Assembly: GCA_017455665.1 (NCBI GenBank)
Contig: JAFSZN010000144.1
Location: forward strand, 1 to 49,649
Origin: Lentisphaeria bacterium
GTDB taxonomy: Bacteria; Verrucomicrobiota; Lentisphaeria; Victivallales; UBA1829
DNA: 49,649 nt
Direction of reading: 5' to 3'
Positions 22,889 to 33,000 of the stretch are shown here, piece by piece (positions within the stretch are counted from its first letter, which is position 1; every line of letters begins with the position of its first letter). A program made the translations under genes and the position numbers. The notes under the pieces were generated by a model. That model was not told the DNA's origin, did not search any database, and saw only the letters and a program-made list of their open reading frames with translations.

Positions 22889-25804
22889 ATGAAACACCGC
22901 TTCTCCGCCGGACTAATCCTCTGTTTTGCCTCCGCTCTCTCCCTCGCATCCTGCTCGGATTCCAATGCGGAACGCATGCCGAAACCCCAAACGGGATCCG
23001 GCGCCGTCGAAACGAAGGCCGGTTCATCCGAAACCGAGGTCGAATCGTCAAAAACAATGGTCGAACTCTCGCTGGGAGTGAGCGACATGCGGACGGAATA
23101 CCACAACAGCCCCATCGGCATGGACGAACCGAAGCCGCGTTTCAGCTACCGCGTTTATCCGAGCGCCGGAGGAGCCTTGGGCAGCAGGCGTCCTGATCCC
23201 GTCCCGCCGAAATATCAGACCGCCCGCCGGATCCGTGTGAAGGAGACGAAATCGGAGCGCGAGGTGTGGGATTCCGGCTGGGTCGAGTCCGGCGAGACCA
23301 TCCAGATCGAATACGAGGGCGAACCGCTCAAGCCGTTCACGGCGTACACCTGGTCCGTCGAGGTGAAAGACGAGAGCGGCCGCGCATCCGACTCCCGCGA
23401 AACCTGCACGGGTCCGTATTATTTTACTTCCACGTTCGAAACCGGATTCCTCGGCACGCCGTGGCAGGCGGAGTGGATCGGGACGGAGCCGCACAGCGAA
23501 AACCTCCGCCCCGTGCCTCTGTTCCGCGGAGAAACCCCTTCCGTCCCGGACGCGGTGGAGGCGCGCCTGTACATCACCGCGCTCGGACTCTACAAGCCGT
23601 ATCTGAACGGCCGGGACATTTTCGAGGAAACGACCACCTCTCTTGCTTCGGGCGACCCCGTCTGCATGGCGCCCGGCTGGACCGACTACTACCATCGCGT
23701 GCAGTATCAAGCGTACGACGTGACGAAGTATCTCAGCAAAGACGAAAAACAGAAGAACATCCTCACGGTCTGCCTCGCCGAAGGCTGGTACGCCGGGCGC
23801 ATCTCGCGCCAGTGGAGCGACGGCAACAAGCCGACCTACGGCGACCAGCCGCTCCTCAAAGCCGAACTCCATATCCGGCGCGCGGACGGCTCGGTCGTGA
23901 AGCTTGTCACGGACAAAGATTGGAAATACAGAAACAGCGCCATCGTCATGAGCGACATCTACGACGGCGAACACTACGACGCCACGCTGAAAACAGAAGA
24001 CCAGCCCTACAGGGACGCGGTCGTTTTCAATTCGGACGCACTGAAAAACGTCGCGATCGAATGGCAGTCCGGCGAGTTCGTCCGCGAGATGCGCACGCTC
24101 AAGCCGAAATCCATCCGCAAGCTCGAAAACGGCACATTGATCGTCGATTTCGGGCAGAATTTCACCGGACGCGAGCACATCGATCTCCGGGGGTACCCGA
24201 AAGACGACAACGTCGTCCGCATCCGCCACGGCGAAATGCTCAAGGAGGACGGCTCTCTCTACACCGACAATCTGCGTTCCGCGAAGGCGACGACCACCTA
24301 TGTCGGCAGGCAGGAGTATGAACCGCAATTCACGTTCTACGGATTCCGCTACCTCGGCATCGAAGGCGTACCGGCGAGCTACGACAACATCAGCCATCCG
24401 GGTTTCATGCGCGAGGATATCTCCGCCGTCGCGGTCTACTCCGGCCTGAAGGAGACCGGCACGTTCACCTGCTCCGAACCGCTCCTCAACAAGCTCTTCG
24501 AGAACATCCTCTGGGGCCAGCGCAGCAACTTCCTCGACGTGCCGACCGACTGTCCGCAGCGCGACGAACGCCTCGGCTGGACCGCCGACACGCAGGTCTT
24601 CGCGAACGCCGCCACGTACAACATGGACGCCGCCGCATTCTACACGAAATGGCTGCGCGACCTGAACCTGTGCCAGTCGCCCGAGGGCGGCTATCCGAGC
24701 TTCGCGCCCGACCAGTATCAATACGCCGCCGCGAAGGGCAACGACTTCTTCGGGTACGCCTCCGGCTGGAGCGACGCCGGGCTGGTCGTGCCGTGGGTCC
24801 TCTACACGAAATACGGCGACAAGCGCGTGCTGGAGCGGTATTTCGACAACATGCTGAAATGGCTCGACCTTCAGGAACGTAACTCTGGAGGCACGTACAT
24901 CGTCGACAACACCGTCTACGCCGACTGGCTGAACATGGACGCAAACCTGTCGTCCGCGTTCGTCTCCACGGCGTATTTCGCCGCCATGAACACCCTCGCC
25001 GCCCGCATCGCGCGCGTGATCGGACGCGAGGATGATGCGCTCAAACGCGAGGAGATCTTCGCGAAGACGAAACAGGCGTTTCGCGGGCGCTTCCTCGACG
25101 AGAACGGCGAGCTGAAGGAGAAGACGCAGACCGCCGCGCTCTTCGTGCTGGATTTCGACCTGTGCGACGACTCGGAACGTCAGGGCATCCTCGATTTCCT
25201 CGTCAACGACATCACGGAAACGCGCAAACTCCACCTCAGCACCGGATTCCTCGGCACGCCGCTCCTGCTCCGCGTCCTCACTGAAAACGGTCAGATCGAC
25301 CTCGCCTACAAGCTCCTGCTCCAGACGTCGTTCCCGTCGTGGCTCTACCCGGTCACGCAGGGCGCGACCACCATGTGGGAACGCTGGGACAGCTGGAACG
25401 AGGAGCGCGGCTTCGGCGACGTCTCCATGAACTCGTTCAACCACTACGCCTACGGCGCGGTCGCCGACTGGTTCTACGAGACGATCTGCGGCATCCGTCC
25501 GGTCACGGACGATCCCGCGGCGCGCGGGTTCAAGCGGTTCCGCCTCGAGCCCATGCCAGGAAAGGAGCTCAAATCCGCCTCGGCGTCCTATCTCTCGTCG
25601 TACGGGAAGATCGAGTCCGCCTGGGAACGGAAGGGAAACGAGCTCGTCTGGAGCTTCACGGTCCCGTGCAACACCACGGCGGAAGTCGTCTTCCCCTGCC
25701 CCACGGACCGCGTGCCGGAAACGCCCGGCATCACGTTCGACGCGGAGAAGAAGGTCTGGATCGCCGTCCCCGGCAAATACACCGTCATCCTCCCGGAAAG
25801 CTGA
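22889..25804 (+). CDS. GH78 alpha-L-rhamnosidase, outer-membrane-type lipoprotein
   Basis: A 971-residue enzyme that cleaves terminal alpha-L-rhamnose from plant glycans or rhamnogalacturonan fragments. The N-terminus is a lipoprotein signal with lipobox LASC and Cys22, so it is anchored outside the cell membrane. The N-terminal beta-domains contain GVSDMRTEYHNSPIGMD (residue about 63) and VDFGQNFTGREHIDLRG. The (alpha/alpha)6 catalytic domain has TDCPQRDERLGW (Asp554, Glu560 as probable general acid) followed by Asp567, and Glu831 in TTMWERWDSW as the probable base. The C-terminal beta-domain reads GFKRFRLEPMPG. Length is normal for the family. There is a purine-rich ribosome site (AGAAAGGGATCC) and no obvious promoter between it and the HIT gene, so read-through from upstream is possible. 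Confidence 0.94.
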   Translation: MKHRFSAGLILCFASALSLASCSDSNAERMPKPQTGSGAVETKAGSSETEVESSKTMVELSLGVSDMRTEYHNSPIGMDEPKPRFSYRVYPSAGGALGSRRPDPVPPKYQTARRIRVKETKSEREVWDSGWVESGETIQIEYEGEPLKPFTAYTWSVEVKDESGRASDSRETCTGPYYFTSTFETGFLGTPWQAEWIGTEPHSENLRPVPLFRGETPSVPDAVEARLYITALGLYKPYLNGRDIFEETTTSLASGDPVCMAPGWTDYYHRVQYQAYDVTKYLSKDEKQKNILTVCLAEGWYAGRISRQWSDGNKPTYGDQPLLKAELHIRRADGSVVKLVTDKDWKYRNSAIVMSDIYDGEHYDATLKTEDQPYRDAVVFNSDALKNVAIEWQSGEFVREMRTLKPKSIRKLENGTLIVDFGQNFTGREHIDLRGYPKDDNVVRIRHGEMLKEDGSLYTDNLRSAKATTTYVGRQEYEPQFTFYGFRYLGIEGVPASYDNISHPGFMREDISAVAVYSGLKETGTFTCSEPLLNKLFENILWGQRSNFLDVPTDCPQRDERLGWTADTQVFANAATYNMDAAAFYTKWLRDLNLCQSPEGGYPSFAPDQYQYAAAKGNDFFGYASGWSDAGLVVPWVLYTKYGDKRVLERYFDNMLKWLDLQERNSGGTYIVDNTVYADWLNMDANLSSAFVSTAYFAAMNTLAARIARVIGREDDALKREEIFAKTKQAFRGRFLDENGELKEKTQTAALFVLDFDLCDDSERQGILDFLVNDITETRKLHLSTGFLGTPLLLRVLTENGQIDLAYKLLLQTSFPSWLYPVTQGATTMWERWDSWNEERGFGDVSMNSFNHYAYGAVADWFYETICGIRPVTDDPAARGFKRFRLEPMPGKELKSASASYLSSYGKIESAWERKGNELVWSFTVPCNTTAEVVFPCPTDRVPETPGITFDAEKKVWIAVPGKYTVILPES

Positions 25805-25879
25805 GCCTTCGCCGCGGGAGCTGATTCGGAAGCCTCGAAAACCTCGGGCGTTTCGCCGGAACCCCCGGTCGGCCCGGGG

Positions 25880-26779
25880 TCATCTGCCGCGACGGGATAT
25901 TGAGGCGGGGACGAGTGCGAGCCGGAATCCGAGGAAATTGTACTTGAGGTCGGAAGCACGCTGGTCCCGCCATGCGGTCTCGCATTGAAAAACGCTGAAA
26001 TACCATGCTCCGCCCCGGATCACACGCCCCATGCCGCCTGTTTCGTTGCCGCGCTTGAACTCCGGCACCGCCTTGCTGCTGTCCCGTTTCCAGTCGTCGA
26101 GGCACCATTCGTACACATTGCCGCTCATATCGTACAGCCCCAGCTCGTTCGGAGCCTTTTCCCCGACCGGATGCAGCCTGGTCCGCTCGGAGAACACGAC
26201 GCCGAGGTTCATGGCGGAAAAGCTCTTCTCGTACCATGCGACTTCGTCCGGGTCATCGCTCCCGCTGTACTTGTATCCGCGGCTCTCCGAACCGCCGCGC
26301 GCGGCGTATTCCCATTGGGTTTCCGTAGGCAGCGTGAACCGCCAGCCTCTCGGCGCCTTCCCCATCCTGTTCAGCTTGTCGCAGAACGCCATCGCATCGT
26401 TCCACGACACCGACTCCACCGGCAGGTCGTCGCCCTTGAACTGCGAAGGATCGCTGTGCATGACGGCGCGCCACTGCGCCTGGGTCACCTCCGTCCAGCC
26501 GATATAGAAATCGTGTTCCAGCGCGGTATGATGGGGGACGATATATTCTTTTTCGTATGACGACCGGACCTCGAAAACGCTCTGCTTGTTGGCGGCGCTC
26601 ATCTCGAACGACCCCGCCTTCACCTTCTTCATCGGGATCATCACGTCGCCGGGGAGCTCCACGATCCCGTTCCAGTCCGCCTCGTTTATGGCAATTGTCC
26701 GGTCGAACACGATGCACATCACGACAAAAAACGCGGCGACGAAGCCGAAGAAGATATAACGCACGGAACGAGTTTTCAT
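25880..26779 (-). CDS. Membrane-anchored SUMF1/FGE-fold protein
   Basis: A 299-residue protein with one N-terminal membrane segment (residues about 8-27) and an extracytoplasmic formylglycine-generating-enzyme-like domain. The fold signature is clear: FYIGWTEVTQAQWRAVM, PVESVSWNDAMAFCDKLN, FTLPTETQWEYAARGG, NELGLYDMSGNVYEWC and RVIRGGAWYF. Real formylglycine-generating enzymes have two active-site cysteines close together near the end; here only one is seen in that region (SVFQCETAWRDQR). It is therefore more likely a related ligand-binding or structural SUMF1 protein than a sulfatase activator; no sulfatase gene is nearby. The start has AAAGG 8 bases upstream. It is convergent with the rhamnosidase gene, with 75 bases between them holding no clear terminator. 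Confidence 0.9.
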   Translation of the reverse strand: MKTRSVRYIFFGFVAAFFVVMCIVFDRTIAINEADWNGIVELPGDVMIPMKKVKAGSFEMSAANKQSVFEVRSSYEKEYIVPHHTALEHDFYIGWTEVTQAQWRAVMHSDPSQFKGDDLPVESVSWNDAMAFCDKLNRMGKAPRGWRFTLPTETQWEYAARGGSESRGYKYSGSDDPDEVAWYEKSFSAMNLGVVFSERTRLHPVGEKAPNELGLYDMSGNVYEWCLDDWKRDSSKAVPEFKRGNETGGMGRVIRGGAWYFSVFQCETAWRDQRASDLKYNFLGFRLALVPASISRRGR

Positions 26780-26825
26780 AGTCGGAGCCTTTCGAACATA
26801 TAACCGATTCGTCTGTTTCTCATGA

Positions 26826-26873
26826 GGGTATCTCTAAAAATTCGACCGCCGGAAACCAATTTTAGAGGTGCCC
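26826..26873. repeat. Near-perfect 16-pair inverted repeat upstream of the SUMF1-type gene
   Basis: The left arm 26826-26842 (GGGTATCTCTAAAAATT) and right arm 26858-26873 (AATTTTAGAGGTGCCC) pair over 16 positions with one bulged A and two T/G wobbles, around a 15-base loop. The arms look like terminal repeats of a small mobile element, but there is no room for a gene inside. It may be a degenerate element footprint or an RNA hairpin. Confidence 0.65.
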
Positions 26874-26960
26874 ATAAACAATACATCGGAACGGGCGACA
26901 ATGCAAACGGAAGACAGGCGTTTTTTTATTATTTCTTATTGTCGGCGATTCCCGGAGACA

Positions 26961-26992
26961 AAAGAAAGCCCGTCCGGCAAAGGACAGGCTTT
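26961..26992 (-). terminator. Intrinsic terminator of the macroglobulin-like gene
   Basis: Read on the - strand, AAAGCCTGTCC (26992-26982) pairs with GGACGGGCTTT (26975-26965) with one G-U pair and is followed by CTTTTGTC. It lies 33 bases after the stop of the large gene. Confidence 0.8.
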
Positions 26993-27025
26993 CGAGGTTC
27001 AGATTTTGCTGCGTTCAGGTGCGAA

Positions 27026-30000
27026 TTACTCGGCGATCACGAAGATGTGCTGGTCGGAGTTGCACTTCAGCTCGGGAGCGTACACGCCGCTGCCGCCGGC
27101 CGGGAGGGCGATGAAGCGTCCGGGGAGCTGCGCCCGCATCCGGTAGAACACGTTGGAATCGCCGCGCGCCATGTTGCGGAGGTAGAACTTGGCGCCGCGT
27201 TCGCGGTATTCGCGGTAGATGGGGGCCTTTCCGGTCCAGTCGTAGCCGCTGACGGGCTTTTCGAACTCGAATCCGGCGGGCATGCTGTCGGCGAAGCAGA
27301 CATAGTCGTAGTCGTTCTTCGCGGTGGAGATGAGCTCGACTTCGACGAGTTCGCCGGGGCGGATCACGTCGCCGGACTTCAGCGGGACGCGTTTGTACTT
27401 GTCGCGCTTGAGCGTCTGGACGGAGCCCTGGAGACCTGCGGCGAGCGTTTCCTGCACTTCGGGGACCAGGCGGTAGTAGTTGCGCTTGATCTTCATCTCG
27501 AGTCCGGCGGGCTCGATCTCGTCCTCCAGCGTGAAGTAGTTCAGCATGGAGTTCATGTAGAGGACGCCGGGTCCGTCGATGGAGATTTCGAGCTTGTGGT
27601 CGCCGGAGCCGAGGGCGTCGGGCTTGGCGAGCGCGACGAACGGGCTGTCCCACATGGAGGTCTTGTCGACGTGGAAGCTCCTGATCTCCTTGCCGTCGAG
27701 GCTGACCTTCACGTTCATGTCGGGGGCGTCTTCGCCGGCGGTTTTGATGTAGCGGGCGAGGCTGCGGACGACCGCGCCGACTTCGCGGTTGCTGTTGCGC
27801 CACGGCGAATTGCGGATGTTCGTGACGAGGTAGTTCGCGAGCTTGCGTGCGTTCGGATCGGCGGGATCGTTGTCGAGGAGCAGGTCGAGATACGCGGCGT
27901 TGGTCTCGTTCTCGCTGCCGTACCAGAAGAACCGGCATCCGGTCGGGATGTTGAGGTAGGAAGTCTGGTTTTCGTCGTCGACCATGCGGAACTGCGTGAG
28001 GTTGCGGACGACCATGGCGCGTTCCTCGGACTTGGGCTCGAGCGCGAGGCCGAGCATGGAGAGTCCGTACGGGGCGAGCTGGTCGCGGAGTTCGTAGAGG
28101 AATCCGTTGAGTTCCTTGTTCGGCTTTTTCGCCTTGGCGAGGACGCGTGCGACGAGGGCGTCGGTGTTGGAGACGCCTTTGTGCTTGCGGATCTCGGCGA
28201 CGCGTTCGGCGGCGTGCGCCTGGAGCCAGTTGATGCCGCGGTTCATGGCGCTGTCGACGGTCTTGTCGCCGAACTCGCTGACGTCGAGCAGGGCGTCCAC
28301 GACGTAGGCGGTGGTGTCGGGGAAGGAGATTTCACGGTATCCGCCGAACCAGCCCCAGCCGCCGTCGGAGTTCGCCATGGTGAGGATCATCTTCAGATTT
28401 TCCGCCATGACGCGGTTGAAGGTCTTGGCATCGAACGACGGATCGACCTTGCCGTCCTTCCAGCAGTATTTCTCCATATACTCGGTATAGAGTTTGTCGC
28501 GGGAAGTCTTCGCCGGGTGGACGGTGTCGAAGTCGACGCCGAGCTTGCTGAGGGCGTTCTTCGCCGCCATGGAGGGCACGAAGCGGTTCACGACGCCGAA
28601 CACGGTGGCTTCGCCGTCGGCGGCGAGGTAGGGCAGGAGCTCGACCATCGCCATCGCCGCGCCGGGGGCGAGGTTCACGGTGAGGAACGTCGTTTCGGGC
28701 TTGCGCTGTTCCGGGACCTTCAGCGTGACGGTGGCGGACTTGTTGTCCTTGTCGAGGTAGGCGAAGTTGTTCACCTGCTTGTCGATGCCCTTCACGAGGA
28801 CCGGGAGCGCGAGCTGGAGCGCGTCGTCTTCGTCGCCCGCCTTCACGGAGAGCGTGATCTTGCTTTCGCCGACCGCCTTGGCGTTCAGCGTGAACGGGCA
28901 CGCGGTGTGGCCGCCCGCCTTGACGGTGATCGTGGCGGTGTTCTTCGCGGCGTTGACGGTGTCGCCGTCGACCGTGAGCGTGACGTTCGCGGAGACGTCC
29001 TTTTCGGTGTAGTTGTGGATGTTCGCGACGGCGTTCACGCTGTCGCCGTTGACGAGGAAGCGCGGGAGCTCGAGACGGGCGATGAGGTCCTTGCTGACGA
29101 CGAATTCGGAGTCGCCTTCGCCGACCTGCGTGTCCGCGGTGAGGGACCACACGTGGACCTTCCACGTGGTGAGGTTGTCGGGAGCCGGGACGTCGATGGT
29201 GGTCTGGCCGTTTTCGTCGAGCTTCACGAGTCCGGCGAAGAACGCGGCGTCGAGGAAGTTGGAGCGGACGAAGGAACCGCCGTCCGCGCCGCCGGCCTTC
29301 ATTTCCACGGCTTCTTCCGCCATCGCCATGTCGGCGGAAGCTGCCATGGACTTCATCATCGGACGTGCACCCGCGGGAGCGGCCATTTCCATGACCGCGT
29401 CGTCGTCCATGCTGTTCATGGCCCCGCCGAAGGACTGCACCGCGCCGCCGAAACCGCCCATGCCGCCGCCGACGCCGCGTGCCATGGCGCCGTTCCTGCG
29501 GATCGCGCCGCCGTCTTTGAACATGACGATGTCGTCGTCGAAGCTCTCATAGCCAAGCGTGAAGGGGATGATACGGCCGCTCATCGCGAGGTTGTCGTTC
29601 ATGTAATGGACGCCGGGCCTCGGGTTGGTGCGGAGCGTGGTGTTGTAGTTGAGGTTCCAGTCGTTGTTCGCGTAGTAGGAGCGCTTCCAGTTCCAGAAGA
29701 AGGAATTGATCGCCGGGATGCGGCTGGTCGCGATGGCGTCGAGGGACTTGTCGTAGACGGTGAGCGTGACCGCGCCCGTGACGGGCTTGCCGGTGCCGTC
29801 CTTGACGGTGATCGTCATCGGGACGTTCTGGCGCGGCTTGACGGCCTTCTTCGGGCCGGCGATGTCGACGTCGAGCATCTTGGAGACAGGCGGGACGGCG
29901 ATCATCTTGGAAAGACGCTGGACCTCGCCGTTGCCGACCGCGATCACGGAGACGTAGGTGTTCGGGCGGTCGCCGGGGAGGAAGTCCATCTTGAACTCGT

Positions 30001-33000
30001 GGGAGTATTCCTTTTCGCCGAGGCGGACGCACTGGTACTCGGTCTCGCGTTCCTGGCGCGTGAAGAAGTAGAGGGTCGCGCCGGGCTTCTTCATGGAGAC
30101 GAGGATGCTGGCGGATTCGCCGGGGACGTACTCGCTCTTGTCGGTGGTGATCTCGAGCGGGAGCGTGCTGAAGAGGTCGCCAGACTTGTCGAAGCCCGCG
30201 ACGAAGAGCGGATAGGAGCCTTCGCAGGTCACGGGGTTCTTGTCGTCCGCCTTGATCGAGGCATCGGACGTGATGCTGGAGACGACTTCATAGACGCCCT
30301 GGCGGTCGATCACGAAGCTCACGCCGTTCTCGTCGCCCGCGGTCACGGGCATGACCTTCACAGGCTGGCCGACGCGGTGCGGCACGCCGTTGGCGTCGAG
30401 GTCGCGCAGGTAGATGGAGACGGTGCCTTTGCCCGCGACGGGCTTGCCGTCGGGCGTGGTCGCCTTCACGACGAGCGTGACGGGCTTGCCGGTGCGTGCG
30501 AATCCGGTCTTCGCGACGGCGGAAACGTAGAAGGGCTGGGCGGCGGTCACGACGGAGCCGGAGCCGCTGACCACGCGGTTGGACTCGTCGGTGACTTCGG
30601 CGTCGATGATGTAGCGGAAGTCGAGGTTGCCGAAGCGGCGCAGGGCGTCGCCCGTGTCGATCGGGACGGTCAGGAAGCCGTCGTCGTCCGCGACGCCTTC
30701 GGCCTCGGTGATGAGGTCGCGGCCCCAGGTGACCTGGCGGATGCTTTCATCGCGGTAGGCGGTGGAGCAGATCCAGTAGCCTTCGCCGAAGAGCCAGTCG
30801 AAGCGGCCGCGGAACGGGAAGACGCGGCGTGCCTGTTCGCGGTGGACTTTGTACTTGATCTTCGCGCCGGACATGGGCGCGCCGAAGTAGTATTTCGCCT
30901 GGATCTTCGCCTCGAAGATGCCGCCGGTCTTCACCTGCGTCTCGGGCATTTCGACTTCGAGGAGGTATTCGGGCTTCTTGTATTCCTCGACGGAGAAGGA
31001 GACGCCGCCGGAGACGTCGCCGATCCTGGCGCTGATATTGAACATGCCGAGGGAGACGTCGTCCGGGAGCACGAATTCGCCGGTCGCCGCCGCGAGCATG
31101 GGATCGCCGGAGACGGTCTCTTCATACAGCTTCTTGCCGCGGGCGTCGTTGCCGGTGATCTTCAGGTTGTAGTCGGCGCGCTTCTGCGGCGCTTTCTCGT
31201 CGTAGGAGGCGCGGCGGGTGTAGACGGTGTACTTGACCGTGTCGCCGGGACGGTACACCGGGCGGTCGGTGATCACATAGTTGCGGTCGCGTTCGTAGAA
31301 ACGCCCGGCGTTCATGGTGGAGTAGTAGGCGTTCGGGAGGAATGTGAGCCCGTCCTCGGATTCGGAGAGGATGAGCGTGCGGTCGTTCAGGCGTTCGGGG
31401 AAGATGACCGCGCCGTCCTTGCCGGTCGTGACCTCGAACTCCTTCACGATGACGCGGTAGCGCCTGCCGCCGAACTCGTTCTGATTGCGGTTGTTGGCGT
31501 ATTCCGTGCGGAAGTTCATGATCTTGAGCTTGCGGTCGGCGAGCGGCGCGCCGGTCTTGGAATCGTTGAGCGTGAGGAAGCGGCCCTTGGTGACGGATTC
31601 CTTGGTGAGGATCTCGGGGGTGATCCAGACGAGGTTTTCGTGCCAGGCGTCGGCGGAATAGGTGCCGTCGGAGCCTTCGGGGAGAGTGCGGACGATGTAC
31701 GCGCCGGGCTCGGTGATCGGCAGCGGGACCTCCGTGTCGGTCTCCCAGTGGTGTGGTTTCGGCTTCACGTCGAACGTGAACTCGGAGAGCTTTTCGCCGA
31801 TGGCGGGAGCCCAGCCTTTGTAAGAGGGATCGAGCTGGTAGGCGTCGTTTGTGCGGTAGGACTGGTCGCCGCCCTCGCGGAGGCTCTTCAGCATGATCTC
31901 GACCGCCTTCTTCGCGTCCGCCTTCGTGACGACCGCGCGGACCTTCGTGGTGTTGCGGCTGTGGTACGCCAGGACGGGCTTCGATCCGTAGGGGATGACC
32001 TGGAGGCTCTGCGTGGAGCCCCAGTTGCAGAGAATCTGCTGGACCATGTCGTTCTCGCCAGCCTTCTTGAACCAGTCGGCGGCGGTCTCGTACTGCATGC
32101 GTGCGAGATAGAGCCCGCCGAGCTGGGAGGCGGCCTGCTGCTTGTAAAGCCCCGCCTTGTCGTCGTTTGCGAGTTCCTTGAAGATGCGGAAATAGCTGAA
32201 CTCCTCGGGGAGCGTGATCTTGCGGACGCCGTCGGCGAGCTCGGCGACGGTCTCGACGTCCTTCATCTCGTAGAGGAAATCGCGGTACTTGTCGGAGGTC
32301 TGGTATTCGTTGCGGACGCCCCAGTTGATCTGCGAGAAGTCGAACTCGTTGGCGAGGAAGGACGCCCATTCATATTTGCTGCGGTAGTCGCCGAGCGCGA
32401 TCGCCTGCTCGAACGCCCAGCGGACGCGTTCGCCGTCGCTCTTCGCGGAGGCGAAATCCTTCGGGCAGGAATAGAGGACCGGGGAGCCGTCCTTGTTGAC
32501 CGGGGGACGGGAGGAGCTGCCGAAATCGCCGTCGGAGTAGTCGGGGAGATCGGTCAGGTCGGTGAGCGTCTGGAGCTTGTAGGACTGCCCGTCGGTGTGG
32601 CCGCGGAGGAGCAGCGCGGCGAGCGTGCGGTAGAATTTGATCTGCAGGGGTTTGGAAACGTTCTTCGTTTCCTCGGAGGCGGACGCCATGAACCGGAGGT
32701 TCTGCACGCGGTCGCGTTCCGTGCTGTAGACCCGGCGTCCGGCGTTGCCGCGGTTGGAGCCGCGCGTGAACGTGTTGTTGAAGAAGTAGCCGTAGGTCGT
32801 GACGGAGGCGTTGAACTCGGCGGCGAGCGAGACGTTCTTCGGGAAGCGCGCCGTCACGAACGCGTAGGCGTCGTCGTATTCCTTCACGCGGTTGTTGCGG
32901 ACCAGGCTGGTGCGGTACATGCTCCAGATCGGGCCGACGGCTTCGCTCTGGGACTTCGCGGGGATCGCCTCAAGCGCGGCGCGCGCGGCGTCGGCGGATT

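Noticed and set aside
25850-25880. GC-rich CCCCGG hairpin between the convergent rhamnosidase and SUMF1-type genes as a terminator
   Set aside because: No T-run follows on either strand and the stem needs a bulge, so a terminator cannot be supported.
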